Positions 8,583 to 17,677 are shown, counted from the first letter of the stretch. The stretch: DNA of 44,257 nt from Streptomyces griseoaurantiacus (GCA_014656015.1 BNBP01000059.1:1-44257); one strand, 5' to 3'. Notes: generated by a model not told the origin, from the letters alone. A program made the numbers and translations.

Positions 8583-8601
8583 CGTTTGCACAGGGCAAAC
8601 G
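8583..8601. promoter_or_regulatory. Inverted repeat upstream of the glycosyltransferase
   Basis: CGTTTGC, 5-base spacer, GCAAACG. It lies about 135 bases before the glycosyltransferase start in an otherwise AT-richer leader and may be an operator. The match is short, so this is tentative. Confidence 0.3.
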
Positions 8602-8736
8602 GTTCCACGAGCGGCTTACCGATCGCGCATCCGTTCGGGAACAAGATGGTCAGGCACCCCAACCTCTGGGCGTGGTGGTGGGTCTAACCATGCAGTAGGC
8701 GGACGAGCAAGGTGAACTCAGGGGATACAGGGACGC

Positions 8737-9999
8737 ATGCATATTTCTTTCCTTCTGCACAACGCGTACGGCATCGGGGGGACGATCCGTACGACGTACA
8801 ACCTTGCGAACACCCTCGCCGAGCAGCACGACGTGGAGATCGTCTCCGTCTTCCGCCACCGCGAGGACCCGGTCTTCGACCACGTTCCGGGCGTGCGCGT
8901 ACGTCACCTCGTCGATCTGCGCCCGGACACCGCCGACGCCGCCGACCCCGAACGGCTGCGCCCCGCCGAGGTCTTCCCGCACGCCGAGGCCCGCTTCCAC
9001 CAGTACAACGCCCTCACGGACCGGCGCATCGCCGAGCACCTGGCCTCCGTCGAGGCCGACGTGGTGGTCGGCACCCGGCCCGGGCTCAACGTGCACCTCG
9101 CCCGGCAGACCCGGCGCGGCCCGCTGCGCGTCGGCCAGGAGCACCTCACCCTCGACACCCACTCCCCCCAACTGCGGCGCACGCTGCGCGGGGTGTACCC
9201 GAGGCTGGACGCGCTCACCACCACCACGGAGGCCGACGCCCGCTCCTACGAGCGCAAGATGCGGCTCCCGGGGGTCAGGCTGCAGGCCGTGCCCAACCCG
9301 GTGCCCGCGCCCGCCGTCGAGCCGTCCGACGGCTCCGGAAAGTGGGTCGTGGCGGCCGGGCGGCTCGCCCCGGTCAAGCGGTACGACCTCCTCATCAGGG
9401 CGTTCGCCACGGTCGCCGCCGAACGCCCCGACTGGCGGCTGCGGATATACGGCCGCGGCAAGCAGAAGGACAGGCTGCGCGCCCTGATCGAGGAACTCGG
9501 CCTGTACAACCACGTGTACCTGATGGGTGCCGCCCACCCCATCGACCCCGAGTGGGCCAAGGGCTCCCTCGCCGCCGTCACCTCCACCATGGAGTCCTTC
9601 GGCATGACCATCGTCGAGGCCATGCGCCTCGGTGTGCCGGTGGTCGCCACCGACTGTCCCCACGGTCCCGGCGAGATCATCTCCGACGGCACCGACGGCC
9701 GCCTGGTGAAGGTGGGCGACGTGAAGGCGATCGCGGGCGGGCTGCTGGACCTCATCAACAACGACGAACAGCGGCAGCAGATGTCGCACGCCGCGCTCAA
9801 GAACTCGGCGCGCTTCGACCCCGCGCGGATCGCCGAACGCTACGAGTCGCTCTTCGCCGACCTCGGGGCCCGCACCGGCGGCTCGGCGGGCGGCCGGATG
9901 CGCGGCTCTTTACACCGCACGCGCGCGGCCCTGCTCGGCAGCGCCTACGCCGTCCGCGACGCCGGACACGCCGCCCTGCGGAAGGGACGCACGTCATGA
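8737..9999 (+). CDS. Glycosyltransferase family 4 protein with a TTA codon
   Basis: A cytoplasmic GT-B fold glycosyltransferase that would transfer a sugar from a nucleotide donor, probably to an envelope polymer. The 420-residue product starts HISFLLHNAYGIGGTIRTTYNLA, here cited as HNAYGIGGTIRT (the N-terminal GG loop). The GT4 signatures are AAGRLAPVKRYDLLIRAF and ESFGMTIVEAMRLGVPVVATD (cited as ESFGMTIVEAM). ATG 8737 follows AGGGA. Codon 392 (9910-9912, in GSLHR) is TTA, read only by the bldA tRNA in Streptomyces, so full-length protein should depend on developmental bldA. Its stop overlaps the ATG of the next gene (ATGA). The substrate is unknown. Confidence 0.9.
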   Translation: MHISFLLHNAYGIGGTIRTTYNLANTLAEQHDVEIVSVFRHREDPVFDHVPGVRVRHLVDLRPDTADAADPERLRPAEVFPHAEARFHQYNALTDRRIAEHLASVEADVVVGTRPGLNVHLARQTRRGPLRVGQEHLTLDTHSPQLRRTLRGVYPRLDALTTTTEADARSYERKMRLPGVRLQAVPNPVPAPAVEPSDGSGKWVVAAGRLAPVKRYDLLIRAFATVAAERPDWRLRIYGRGKQKDRLRALIEELGLYNHVYLMGAAHPIDPEWAKGSLAAVTSTMESFGMTIVEAMRLGVPVVATDCPHGPGEIISDGTDGRLVKVGDVKAIAGGLLDLINNDEQRQQMSHAALKNSARFDPARIAERYESLFADLGARTGGSAGGRMRGSLHRTRAALLGSAYAVRDAGHAALRKGRTS

Positions 10000-10853
10000 C
10001 GCAGCCGACGGCCGATCAGCTCCTCGAAACTTCCCAGCGCACGTTCCAGCCCAAGGAGGACGCCATCCCTGCCCCGCGCGCCGACTGCATCGCCGACAGT
10101 GCCGGCGGGCTGACCTTCGACGTTCTCGACGGCGGTGGGAGCGGCCGCGCGCATCTCGTCCTCGTCCGCCGCACCGCCGAGGAGGACGTGGTGCGGCTGC
10201 CGCTGACGCCGGTCGCCCAGGGGCGGCTGCGGGCCGTGCTGCCCAGTGGCGTCGAACTGGCGGAGGGACGCTGGGAGACACACATACGGGTCGGCGACGC
10301 GGAGCCGCGCCGGCTGACCCCCGGCATCAACGACCTGCGGGCGCTCGTCGACCGCTCCCCGGACCCGGGGGCGGCACGGATCGCGGTACGCATCCCCTAC
10401 ACGACCAAGCACGGCAACCTCAGCGTGCGCAGCTGGCTGCGGGCGCCGCACGCGGAGGCGGGCGACCTCACCCTCGGCCAGGACCGGCTGACGGTGCGGG
10501 GCCGGCTCTACGGCGCCGCGCTCGCTCAGGGGGCGCACATGGAGCTGAGCGCGGGACGCGAGGGCCCGGTGCTGCGGGCGGAGGTGACCGCGGAGCCCTC
10601 GGTGCCGGGCGGCTTCTCCTGCACGGTGGAGCACGGGACGCTGACGGAGGGGGCCTGGAGGTTCCGGCTGCGGCCCGCGGGCGAGGAGGGACCCCGGGTG
10701 CGCCTGTCCCGCCTCCTGGACGACGTCGCCGACAAGCACGACGTCTTCCACTACCCGGGGACCGACTACCCGCCGTCCGCCCCGTCGCTGCACGTCCGCC
10801 CCGCCTACACCGCCTCGAACGACCTGACCCTCACGGTCACCCCGGTGCCGTAG
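9996..10853 (+). CDS. Hypothetical protein coupled to the glycosyltransferase
   Basis: A 285-residue protein I cannot assign. It shows no signal peptide or membrane segment and reads as repeated beta-rich units: short hydrophobic strands such as HLVLVRRTAEEDVVRLPL, LTVRGRLYGA and WRFRLRPAG separated by charged turns. ATG 9996 overlaps the glycosyltransferase stop (ATGA), so translation is probably coupled and the two proteins likely act together; the upstream extension of this frame lies inside the glycosyltransferase and is a shadow. Because the TTA codon lies ~85 bases before this start, weak bldA activity could also lower this gene's expression. Proteins of this look occur beside envelope-polymer transferases in Streptomyces, which is inference from memory. 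Confidence 0.8.
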   Translation: MTQPTADQLLETSQRTFQPKEDAIPAPRADCIADSAGGLTFDVLDGGGSGRAHLVLVRRTAEEDVVRLPLTPVAQGRLRAVLPSGVELAEGRWETHIRVGDAEPRRLTPGINDLRALVDRSPDPGAARIAVRIPYTTKHGNLSVRSWLRAPHAEAGDLTLGQDRLTVRGRLYGAALAQGAHMELSAGREGPVLRAEVTAEPSVPGGFSCTVEHGTLTEGAWRFRLRPAGEEGPRVRLSRLLDDVADKHDVFHYPGTDYPPSAPSLHVRPAYTASNDLTLTVTPVP

Positions 10854-10872
10854 GCGTCGCAGCCCCGCCGGG

Positions 10873-10912
10873 CCCCGCGCCCCGCACCCTGCCGAGGGTG
10901 CGGGGCGCGGGG
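10873..10912 (+). terminator. Strong 18-bp terminator hairpin
   Basis: A perfect 18-bp stem (10873-10890 with 10895-10912) and a 4-base loop, 20 bases after the stop codon of the glycosyltransferase partner gene. Confidence 0.85.
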
Positions 10913-11307
10913 CGGTGCTGTGCGCGAACCGTGTTTTTCCCGTGATGGTGCCGAGTCCCGCGGGGAGTCCGGGTTCGGGCGGAAAAAGGGCCGGCCGCGC
11001 GGGATTGCGCACCCCACCCGCACCCTTGTACGGATATTCCGCACGGTTTTTCGAGGGCCGGTCCGGGGTCGCGGAAGGGGAGGTGGAATTACGTTCGACG
11101 GGCGGTCGGGAGGCCGCGAAACCGCTCGTTCGGGTGAACTGATTGCACCGAAACGTATGTCGTTGTCCTGTGACAGAAGTGTGACCGGCGGGGAACGTAC
11201 GAACCGTCCGGCCCCCTCGCGCCCGTACGGGCCGGGTGGACCCGGCGGGGCCGGTGTGGCACGCCCTCCCGCTTCCCCGGGCCTCCGGTGGCGCCTACCG
11301 TGGCGGC
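10913..11307. other. 395-bp intergenic region
   Basis: No convincing gene; overlapping frames are Arg/Pro-rich shadows. It is relatively AT-rich around 11140-11180, where TGTGAC occurs twice 13 bases apart (near 11169 and 11182). The palindrome GCCCGTACGGGC lies at 11221-11232. It probably holds the promoter of the small gene at 11308. Confidence 0.4.
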
Positions 11308-11523
11308 ATGGCATCTCTTCCCACCCCGCCCCGGGAACCCCAGGACTCTCCGGAGGACTACGTCGGTCAGGAGGCAGCGGCGGCCGAGCGACTGGCCCGG
11401 GAACGCGGCTGGAGCACCGTGCGGTCCCTGGCCCCGGGCACGGTCATCACCATGGAGTACCGCGTCGGACGCCTGAACTTCGAGGTGGCGGACGGCAGGG
11501 TGAGGCGCTGCTGGAAGGGCTGA
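11308..11523 (+). CDS. I78-family proteinase inhibitor-like small protein
   Basis: A 71-residue protein with the I78 inhibitor pattern: GWSTVRSLAPGTVITMEYRVGR, here cited as RSLAPGTVITMEY, then RLNFEVADGRVRRCW at the C-terminus. Family members are small wedge-type inhibitors of serine proteases. This copy has no signal peptide, so it would act in the cytoplasm, or the family label may hide another role. I chose ATG 11308 (MASLPTPP); the frame is open upstream to 11236 but that part is Pro/Arg-rich filler. It is convergent with the PAP2 gene, with only six bases between stop codons. Confidence 0.75.
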   Translation: MASLPTPPREPQDSPEDYVGQEAAAAERLARERGWSTVRSLAPGTVITMEYRVGRLNFEVADGRVRRCWKG

Positions 11524-11529
11524 GCCCTC

Positions 11530-12603
11530 TCAGCCGCCGCCGAGCGGCCGGGCCGAGCCCGCGGCGGCGCGCGGCGTGCGCTCCGGGTGCGGCGGACGCC
11601 GGCTGCCGGCCGGGGTGACCGGTGTGCGCTCGGAGCGGGTGGTGTGCGGCCCGGGCGCCAGATAGGCCGGGGGACGCGTCGCCCGGGCACCGGAGACGGC
11701 CTCCCGGGCGGGGGAACCGGTCTCCTCGGCGCCGCCGGCGCCCGAACGGGCCGAGGACGGTGCCGACGCGGCCACCGGGGCGGGGGACGCCGCCGGGGCC
11801 GGGGAAGGGGCCGCGGCGGGCGAGGAGGCGGGCGCGGGCGCCAGGAGACGGTCGCGCCAGCGGTCCCGCAGGTCCAGGATCACGACCTCCACGCGGGCGA
11901 TCAGCGGCTCGCACCACGGGAGCCCCAGCAGGATCAGCAATCCCGCCGTCCAGCCCAGCACCACGTCGCTCAGCCAGTGCGTACCGAGGTAGACCGTGGT
12001 CAGACCGACCCCGAGCGAGGTCACCGCCGACACCGCGGAGAGCCAGCGCCGGGTGCGCGGCGTCGAGGCCAGATAGGCGAGGATGCCCCAGGTCACCACC
12101 GCGTTGGCGGTGTGCCCGGAGGGAAATATGTCGCCGCCGTTCCACATCTCGTTGGAGCCGATCGTGGTCGCGTAGTGCGGACCGAGGCGCCCCATGCCGT
12201 ACTTGGCGGCGCCCACCGTGGCGTTCAGCAGCAGCAGCGCCGCGCCCAGGGTGAGCAGCGGGCGCAGGGTGTGCTGCCGCCAGGAGCGCCAGCCCAGCCA
12301 GGACGCCACCATCACCGCCGTCGGCCCGCGCTGGCCCAGCACCACGTAGTAGTCCAGGAAGGCGTGGATCTCGGGCCACTGCTGGTACGGCCGGAAGAAC
12401 ATGACCTGCCAGTCGAGCCGCACCAGCCAGGAGGTGACGACCACGGCCCAGACGATCGCGCCGTAGAAGGCGAGCGTCGCGGCGAAGAGGACCACGCGGT
12501 GCCGGCTCATTCTGGGCACGTCGATGTGGGCCGGCCGTTCCGGCTCACGGTCGAGCCGCGCGAACAGCCCGTCCAGACGGGTCAGCATTGCTTCGGTACG
12601 CAC
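11530..12603 (-). CDS. PAP2-family membrane phosphatase
   Basis: An integral membrane phosphatase, likely acting on lipid phosphates such as phosphatidic acid or undecaprenyl pyrophosphate on the outer face. The 357-residue product has about six transmembrane segments. The three PAP2 motifs appear as KYGMGRLGP (variant of KxxxxxxRP), PSGHT and SLGVGLTTVYLGTHWLSD, cited as GTHWLSDV. A ~100-residue Ala/Pro/Ser-rich tail follows the last helix and ends with basic residues. The start is GTG 12603 or ATG 12588; neither has a good ribosome site. If GTG 12603 is right, TAACGT just upstream could be a -10 for a leaderless transcript. Confidence 0.88.
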   Translation of the reverse strand: MRTEAMLTRLDGLFARLDREPERPAHIDVPRMSRHRVVLFAATLAFYGAIVWAVVVTSWLVRLDWQVMFFRPYQQWPEIHAFLDYYVVLGQRGPTAVMVASWLGWRSWRQHTLRPLLTLGAALLLLNATVGAAKYGMGRLGPHYATTIGSNEMWNGGDIFPSGHTANAVVTWGILAYLASTPRTRRWLSAVSAVTSLGVGLTTVYLGTHWLSDVVLGWTAGLLILLGLPWCEPLIARVEVVILDLRDRWRDRLLAPAPASSPAAAPSPAPAASPAPVAASAPSSARSGAGGAEETGSPAREAVSGARATRPPAYLAPGPHTTRSERTPVTPAGSRRPPHPERTPRAAAGSARPLGGG

Positions 12604-12844
12604 TCAATCGACGTTACAGCGAGTGAGCTGTCGCCCTCGCACTATCACCGGGTTTGTGATGACGATGTGATGTGGGATTCCTCTCAGCGAGAGCTTATTT
12701 TCTGTGTAATTCCTGATCGCACGGCAGGTCTCTCCCGCATTTCCTTTGATCGTCGGGCGTTCCGGTTATGCGTCCGTATTCAATTAGTTCATCGCGTCAT
12801 CGTCCCGAATTACCCCGGCGCTCATCGAGTCGTCCGGGCGGCGC
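12604..12844. other. 241-bp intergenic region of lower G+C
   Basis: Much less GC-rich than its neighbours, with stretches such as GAGCTTATTTTCTGTG and CAATTAGTTC. Both flanking genes run on the reverse strand, so this holds the PAP2 promoter and the end of the glycosyltransferase transcript. I see no open frame of note and no clear hairpin. Confidence 0.4.
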
Positions 12845-14002
12845 TCAGGGCGGCCCCGAACCGTTCAGCCACACCGCGCCGTAGACCGCGGACGCCACCG
12901 CCACGACCCCGAGCACCGCCGCCGACCGGCGGGGACGCCACCCGGCCAGGGCCCGCGCGAGCGGCAGCAGCAGCGGGAAGGCGGGCAGCAGCAGTCGGGG
13001 CTTGGACCCGAAGTAGCTCGAGGCGCACAGCGCCAGCGCGGTCACCGCGCCCGCGTACACGAGGAGCGGCAGCGGCTGGCGCTGCCGTACGCACGTGACG
13101 CAGAGCCACACCACCAGGGCGACCCCGGCGAGCAGCCCCAGCCCGGCCAGGGCCGAGGGGAACGAGGCGAACTTCGCGCCGACGAAGCGGGCGAAGGCGT
13201 ACCCGCCGTCGAAGCCGTTGCGCCAGCCCGCCTGGACGTCGAGATAGCCGAACAACCCGCCGCCCGTGCGGTGCCCGACCCACAGGACGTACCCCGCGGT
13301 CCCCAGCGGCGCGAGCACCACGCCGAGCAGCCGGGCCGCCCCGGCGCGGAGCCCGGCCCCTGCCTCGCGCCGCTCCCGCAGGTGCTCCCGGACCGCCGCC
13401 GCCCACACCGCGGCCACCACCGCGAGCCCCACCGGCCGGGTCAGCCCCGCGAGCAGGGCGAGAACGCCCGCGCCCACCCAGCGGCCGGTCAGCACCGCGT
13501 ACAGGGACCAGGCGGCCAGCGCGGTGAACAGCGACTCGCTGTACGCCATCGACTGCACGATCCCCACCGGCAGCACCGCCCACAGCAGTACCGCGTACAG
13601 GGCCGCCCGGTCGCCGTACACATGTGCCGTCACGGCGTGGATCCCGGCGGCCGCGGCGAGCGAGGCGAGCGCGCTCACCAGGAGTCCGGTGTCGGCGGAC
13701 GACAGCGGGGTCAGGGCCGCGCCGAGCCGCTCCAGCCAGGGCAGCAGCGGGAAGAACGCGAGGTCGGAGTGGACGTCGCCGTTCGGCAGCCGCACCTCGT
13801 AGCCGTAACCGAGTTCCGCCACCCGGGTGTACCAGAGCGAGTCCCAGCGCGCGGACAGCAGCGTGCGCGGGTCCGCGCCGCGCGCGCCGCTCACCAGGGC
13901 GAGCGCCAGCAGCCCCAGGGCGCGCACGGCGGCGTATCCGAGCAGGGCGGGAAGCCGCCCCTCCGTGCGGGTGGGCGCCGTGCGCAGAGCAAGATCGGTC
14001 AC
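12845..14002 (-). CDS. Membrane glycosyltransferase (PIG-V / GT39-like, GT-C fold)
   Basis: A 385-residue polytopic protein with about ten transmembrane helices, resembling GT-C mannosyltransferases that use polyprenyl-phosphate sugars. Typical features are the first loop with ARWDSLWYTRVAELGY (an acidic Asp close to the first helix, the usual catalytic site), AFFPLLPWLERL and AYSESLFTALAAWSLY. I chose GTG 14002 (VTDLALRTAPTR) because residues upstream are low-complexity; the ribosome site is weak. It may O-mannosylate secreted proteins or build an envelope glycan, but the acceptor is unknown. It is divergent from the MFS exporter. Confidence 0.8.
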   Translation of the reverse strand: MTDLALRTAPTRTEGRLPALLGYAAVRALGLLALALVSGARGADPRTLLSARWDSLWYTRVAELGYGYEVRLPNGDVHSDLAFFPLLPWLERLGAALTPLSSADTGLLVSALASLAAAAGIHAVTAHVYGDRAALYAVLLWAVLPVGIVQSMAYSESLFTALAAWSLYAVLTGRWVGAGVLALLAGLTRPVGLAVVAAVWAAAVREHLRERREAGAGLRAGAARLLGVVLAPLGTAGYVLWVGHRTGGGLFGYLDVQAGWRNGFDGGYAFARFVGAKFASFPSALAGLGLLAGVALVVWLCVTCVRQRQPLPLLVYAGAVTALALCASSYFGSKPRLLLPAFPLLLPLARALAGWRPRRSAAVLGVVAVASAVYGAVWLNGSGPP

Positions 14003-14264
14003 GCGCTCGATTATCGACGCAGGGCCGGCCCGGCCCGGCCCCTCCCGCCTCTTCCACCCGGCGGCGCGTGGCGCACACCACACCCGGGAGCCTCGGACGT
14101 GAGGGGTCCACCACTGGCCACCGGCGAGAACTCGCGTACTCTGGCGGCTCACTCGCATCGTTGCGTGGCGCCCACGGAGCACCCCTCTCCGGGCCGCAGC
14201 CCCGCGGGGACGTCCCCACCCCGTGGATCCGCCGAATGCGAGGAACCATCTGGGAGGTACGTAC

Positions 14265-15899
14265 ATGTCCGGGACGACCACGGCCGCCGTACGAAGCCGT
14301 CGGGAGCCCGGGGCAGGTGCCAACCGCTGGATCGTCCTCGTCGTCCTCTGCGTCAGCCTGCTGCTCGTCGCCGTCGACGCCACCGTGCTGCACGTGGCGG
14401 TGCCGGCCGTCACCGAGGACCTCCGGCCCGGCGCGATAGAACTGCTCTGGATCGTCGACGTCTACCCGCTGGTCTGCGCCTCGCTGCTGATTCTCTTCGG
14501 CACTCTGGGCGACCGGATCGGCCGCAGACGCGTCCTGCTGCTCGGCTACGCGCTGTTCGGACTCGCCTCGGCGCTCGCGGCCTTCGCCGGCGACGCCCAC
14601 ATGCTCATCGGCGCGCGCGCCCTGCTGGGCGTCGGCGGCGCCATGATCATGCCCGCCACGCTCTCCCTGCTCCGCCAGGTCTTCCCCGACCGGCGGGAGA
14701 GGGCGCTGGCGATAGGCGTGTGGAGCGCGGTGGCGGCGGTCGGGGCGGCCGTCGGCCCGCTGCTCGGCGGGTTCCTCCTCGAACACTTCTGGTGGGGCTC
14801 GGTCTTCCTCGTCAACATCCCGCTGATGCTGGTCAGCCTGCCGGTGGGCCGGGCGCTGCTGCCCGAGTCGCGCGGCGACGGGAACGGCCCCTGGGACGTC
14901 ACCGGCGCGTGCATGGCCGCCGCCGGCCTCTTCGGCAGCGTGTTCGGGGTCAAGCGGCTCGGCGGCGGGGAGCCCCCGCTGTCCGTGCTCACCCTCGTGC
15001 CGCTGCTGGCCGGCGCGCTGCTGCTGGTGCTGTTCGTACGGCGGCAGCGGAGGAGAAAGCATCCGCTGGTGGACCTCGGCATGTTCGCCCGGAAGACGTT
15101 CAGCACCTCGGTGGGCTGCATCGTGCTGGCGATGCTCGCGCTGGTCGGCCTCGAACTGATCGCGGCGCAGTACCTGCAGCTCGTGCTGGGGCTGTCGCCG
15201 CTGGAGACCGGACTGCGGCTGCTGCCGCTGACCTTCGCGGCGATGGCGGCGGGCCTGCTCGGCTCCCGGCTGCTCCAGCGCTTCGGGCCACGGCGCACGG
15301 TGGCCTTCGGCTTCCTCCTCACCGCCGGGGCGGTCCTCACCCTGACCGTGATGGGCGCCCAGGACGAGCCGCCGCTGCTGCTCGGCGCCTTCCTGCTGCT
15401 CGGCTTCGGGCTGGAGACGACGCTGTTCGGGGCGTACGAGTCGATGCTGAGCGAGGCGCCGGCGGAGCAGGCGGGGGGCGCGGCGGCGATCGGCGAGACC
15501 TCCTACCAGCTCGGCGCGGGCATCGGCATCGCGCTGCTCGGCAGTGTGATGAACGCGGCGTACGCCCCGGGGCTGGCCTCGGTGCCGGGGGTGCCGGCGG
15601 GGGCCTCGGCGGCGGCCGGGCATTCGCTGGGGGAGGCCTACGCGGTGGCCGGGCGGCTCGGGGGCGAGCGCGGGGAGCTGCTGCGGCAGGCCGCACGTCA
15701 CTCGTTCGTGCAGGGACTGCATGTGACGCTGCTGGTGAGCGCGGGGCTGCTGCTCGCGGGCGCGGTGATGGCGCTGCGGCTGCCGAGGGTGATGCAGTGC
15801 GTGGACCCCGAGCAGGACGCGGCGGCGGAGAAGCCCGTCCAGGGGGGTGCGGTCCCGGCGCCGCGTGCCGTGGAGAGGTCCTCGCGGGTGTCGGCGTAG
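14265..15899 (+). CDS. MFS transporter, DHA2 family (14 helices)
   Basis: A proton-driven exporter of the QacA/EmrB type, usually for cationic drugs or secondary metabolites. The 544-residue product has about 14 hydrophobic segments. It shows motif A (GDRIGRRRVLLLG), motif C-like AVGAAVGPLLGG and the DHA2 opening DATVLHVAVPAV. ATG 14265 follows GGGAGG at 14252-14257. No TetR-type regulator is next to it, which is unusual for this class. The substrate is unknown. It reads away from the membrane glycosyltransferase; the 262 bases between them hold both promoters and nothing else I recognise. Confidence 0.92.
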   Translation: MSGTTTAAVRSRREPGAGANRWIVLVVLCVSLLLVAVDATVLHVAVPAVTEDLRPGAIELLWIVDVYPLVCASLLILFGTLGDRIGRRRVLLLGYALFGLASALAAFAGDAHMLIGARALLGVGGAMIMPATLSLLRQVFPDRRERALAIGVWSAVAAVGAAVGPLLGGFLLEHFWWGSVFLVNIPLMLVSLPVGRALLPESRGDGNGPWDVTGACMAAAGLFGSVFGVKRLGGGEPPLSVLTLVPLLAGALLLVLFVRRQRRRKHPLVDLGMFARKTFSTSVGCIVLAMLALVGLELIAAQYLQLVLGLSPLETGLRLLPLTFAAMAAGLLGSRLLQRFGPRRTVAFGFLLTAGAVLTLTVMGAQDEPPLLLGAFLLLGFGLETTLFGAYESMLSEAPAEQAGGAAAIGETSYQLGAGIGIALLGSVMNAAYAPGLASVPGVPAGASAAAGHSLGEAYAVAGRLGGERGELLRQAARHSFVQGLHVTLLVSAGLLLAGAVMALRLPRVMQCVDPEQDAAAEKPVQGGAVPAPRAVERSSRVSA

Positions 15900-16000
15900 G
15901 GGGCTGTCGGGGGCGGGGGACGGGCGGGTCGTCCCCGCGTCGGTGTTACCGTGCCCTACCCGTGACTAGCGCCGCTAGTTTTCCGTTGCCGGAGGTGTCC

Positions 16001-17191
16001 GTGTCCGCGTCCGCCAAACTCCCCGCCTTCGACCCCGCCGACCCCCTCGGCCTGGACGACCTCCTCTCCGAGGAGGACCGCGCCGTCCGGGCCGCCGTCC
16101 GGGACTGGACCACCCGCCGCGTCGCCCCCCACATCGCCGAGTGGTACGAGAACGGCGAACTCCCCGGCATCCGGGAACTCGCCCGGGAACTCGGCGACCT
16201 CGGCGCGCTCGGCATGTCACTCACCGGCTACGGCTGCGCCGGCGCGAGCGCCGTCCAGTACGGCCTGGCCTGCCTGGAACTGGAGGCCGCCGACTCCGGC
16301 ATCCGCTCGCTCGTCTCGGTCCAGGGCTCCCTCGCCATGTACGCCATCCACCGCTTCGGCTCCGAGGAGCAGAAGCGGCACTGGCTGCCCCGCATGGCCG
16401 CCGGCGAGGTCATCGGCTGCTTCGGGCTCACCGAGCCCGACCACGGCTCCGACCCCGCCGGTATGCGCACCCACGCCAGGAGGGACGGCGGCGACTGGGT
16501 CCTCGACGGCCGCAAGATGTGGATCACCAACGGTTCGGTCGCCGGTGTCGCCGTGGTGTGGGCGCGGACGGAGGACGGCATTCGCGGTTTCCTCGTCCCG
16601 GCGGGCACCCCCGGCTTCTCGGCCCCGGAGATCAGGCACAAGTGGTCCCTGCGGGCCTCCGTCACCAGCGAACTCGTCCTGGACGACGTACGGCTGCCCG
16701 CCGAGGCCGTACTCCCGGAGGTCACCGGACTGCGCGGCCCGCTGAGCTGTCTCTCGCACGCCCGGTACGGAATCGTGTGGGGGGCGATGGGCGCGGCCCG
16801 CTCCTGCTTCGAGTCGGCCGTGGAGTACGCGAGGACGCGCGAGCAGTTCGGGCGGCCCATCGGGGGCTTCCAGCTCACCCAGGCCAAACTCGCCGACATG
16901 GCGGTCGAACTGCACAAGGGGATTCTGCTCGCCCACCATCTGGGGCGGCGCATGGACGCCGGCCGCCTGCGTCCCGAGCAGGTCAGCTTCGGCAAGCTCA
17001 ACAACGTGCGCGAGGCCATCGAGATCTGCCGCACCGCCCGGACGATCCTGGGCGCCAACGGGATCTCCCTGGAGTACCCCGTGATGCGGCACGCCACCAA
17101 CCTCGAGTCGGTGCTCACCTACGAGGGCACCGTCGAGATGCACCAGCTCGTGCTGGGCAAGGCGCTCACCGGTCTCGACGCGTTCCGGTGA
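16001..17191 (+). CDS. Acyl-CoA dehydrogenase, glutaryl-CoA dehydrogenase-like
   Basis: An FAD enzyme that oxidises an acyl-CoA. The 396-residue product matches the family length. Motifs include CFGLTEPDHGSDP (FAD contact), KMWITNGSVAG, ARTREQFGRPIGGFQ and TILGANGISLEYP, and the catalytic base in TYEGTVEMHQL (E375), at the position used by glutaryl-CoA dehydrogenases. The opening DPLGLDDLLSEEDRAVR is also typical of GcdH. GTG 16001 sits five bases after GGAGG (15991-15995). The very long open frame upstream is a shadow of the MFS gene's strand. The substrate (glutaryl-CoA from lysine or tryptophan breakdown) is inferred. A weak hairpin CACCGG/CCGGTG follows at 17198-17224. Confidence 0.92.
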   Translation: MSASAKLPAFDPADPLGLDDLLSEEDRAVRAAVRDWTTRRVAPHIAEWYENGELPGIRELARELGDLGALGMSLTGYGCAGASAVQYGLACLELEAADSGIRSLVSVQGSLAMYAIHRFGSEEQKRHWLPRMAAGEVIGCFGLTEPDHGSDPAGMRTHARRDGGDWVLDGRKMWITNGSVAGVAVVWARTEDGIRGFLVPAGTPGFSAPEIRHKWSLRASVTSELVLDDVRLPAEAVLPEVTGLRGPLSCLSHARYGIVWGAMGAARSCFESAVEYARTREQFGRPIGGFQLTQAKLADMAVELHKGILLAHHLGRRMDAGRLRPEQVSFGKLNNVREAIEICRTARTILGANGISLEYPVMRHATNLESVLTYEGTVEMHQLVLGKALTGLDAFR

Positions 17192-17236
17192 CCTGAACAC
17201 CGGAAGGGGCGCGGGGCGCCGGTGAGCGGCCCTGCC

Positions 17237-17677
17237 TCAGCTCTGGTTGAAGAAGCCGTCGGACGGCCCCCTCATCGCCTCCCCGCTGACGATCTCCGTG
17301 TCCGCCGGGGTCAGCAGGAAGACACGGGTGGAGACGCGGTCGATGGAGCCGCGCAGGCCGAAGATGAGCCCGGCCGCGAAGTCCACCACGCGCTTGGCGT
17401 CGGCGGGCTCCATGCCCGTGAGGTTCATGATGACCGGGACACCGTCCCGGAAGAGCTCGCCGATCGCCCGGGCGTCCCGGAAGCTGTCCGGGGTGACCGT
17501 GGCGATCCGGCGGCTTCTCTCCTCGGCCGCCTCGGAGGCCACCTTCACCCGTGGGTCGGTGACCCAGGCGTCGCCGCCCGTCTCCTGACTCTCGGCGTAG
17601 TCGTCGTCGTAGTAACGCTCGTCATCGTTGTCGTCGACGAGGCCAAGCCAGGCACTCGCCTTGCGCACCGATCCCAT
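17237..17677 (-). CDS. sepF: SepF-family cell division protein
   Basis: SepF binds FtsZ and tethers it to the membrane in Gram-positive bacteria. The 146-residue product has the N-terminal amphipathic start (MGSVRKASAWLGLVDD), an acidic Tyr/Asp linker and the SepF core (VTPDSFRDARAIGELFRDG, PVIMNLTGMEPADAKRVVDF, FGLRGSIDRVSTRVFLL). The start is secure: GAAAGGAGG lies seven bases before the ATG. Streptomyces carry three SepF-like proteins; this one lacks the usual place beside ftsZ, so it is probably an accessory paralogue (from memory, the S. coelicolor SCO1749 position). It is divergent from the DUF5685 gene. Confidence 0.9.
   Translation of the reverse strand: MGSVRKASAWLGLVDDNDDERYYDDDYAESQETGGDAWVTDPRVKVASEAAEERSRRIATVTPDSFRDARAIGELFRDGVPVIMNLTGMEPADAKRVVDFAAGLIFGLRGSIDRVSTRVFLLTPADTEIVSGEAMRGPSDGFFNQS

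Noticed and set aside
8712..9995. Upstream extension of the 9996-10853 gene
   Set aside because: It lies inside the glycosyltransferase gene in another frame; the ATGA overlap gives a natural start at 9996.
12822..15722. 966-residue open frame on the reverse strand
   Set aside because: It crosses the MFS exporter, an intergenic region and the membrane glycosyltransferase in wrong frames; Gln/Arg/Glu-rich filler typical of high-GC shadows.
13271..15994. Long upstream extension of the acyl-CoA dehydrogenase frame
   Set aside because: The extension has no protein-like sequence and runs under two other genes; the ribosome site at 15991 fixes the start at 16001.
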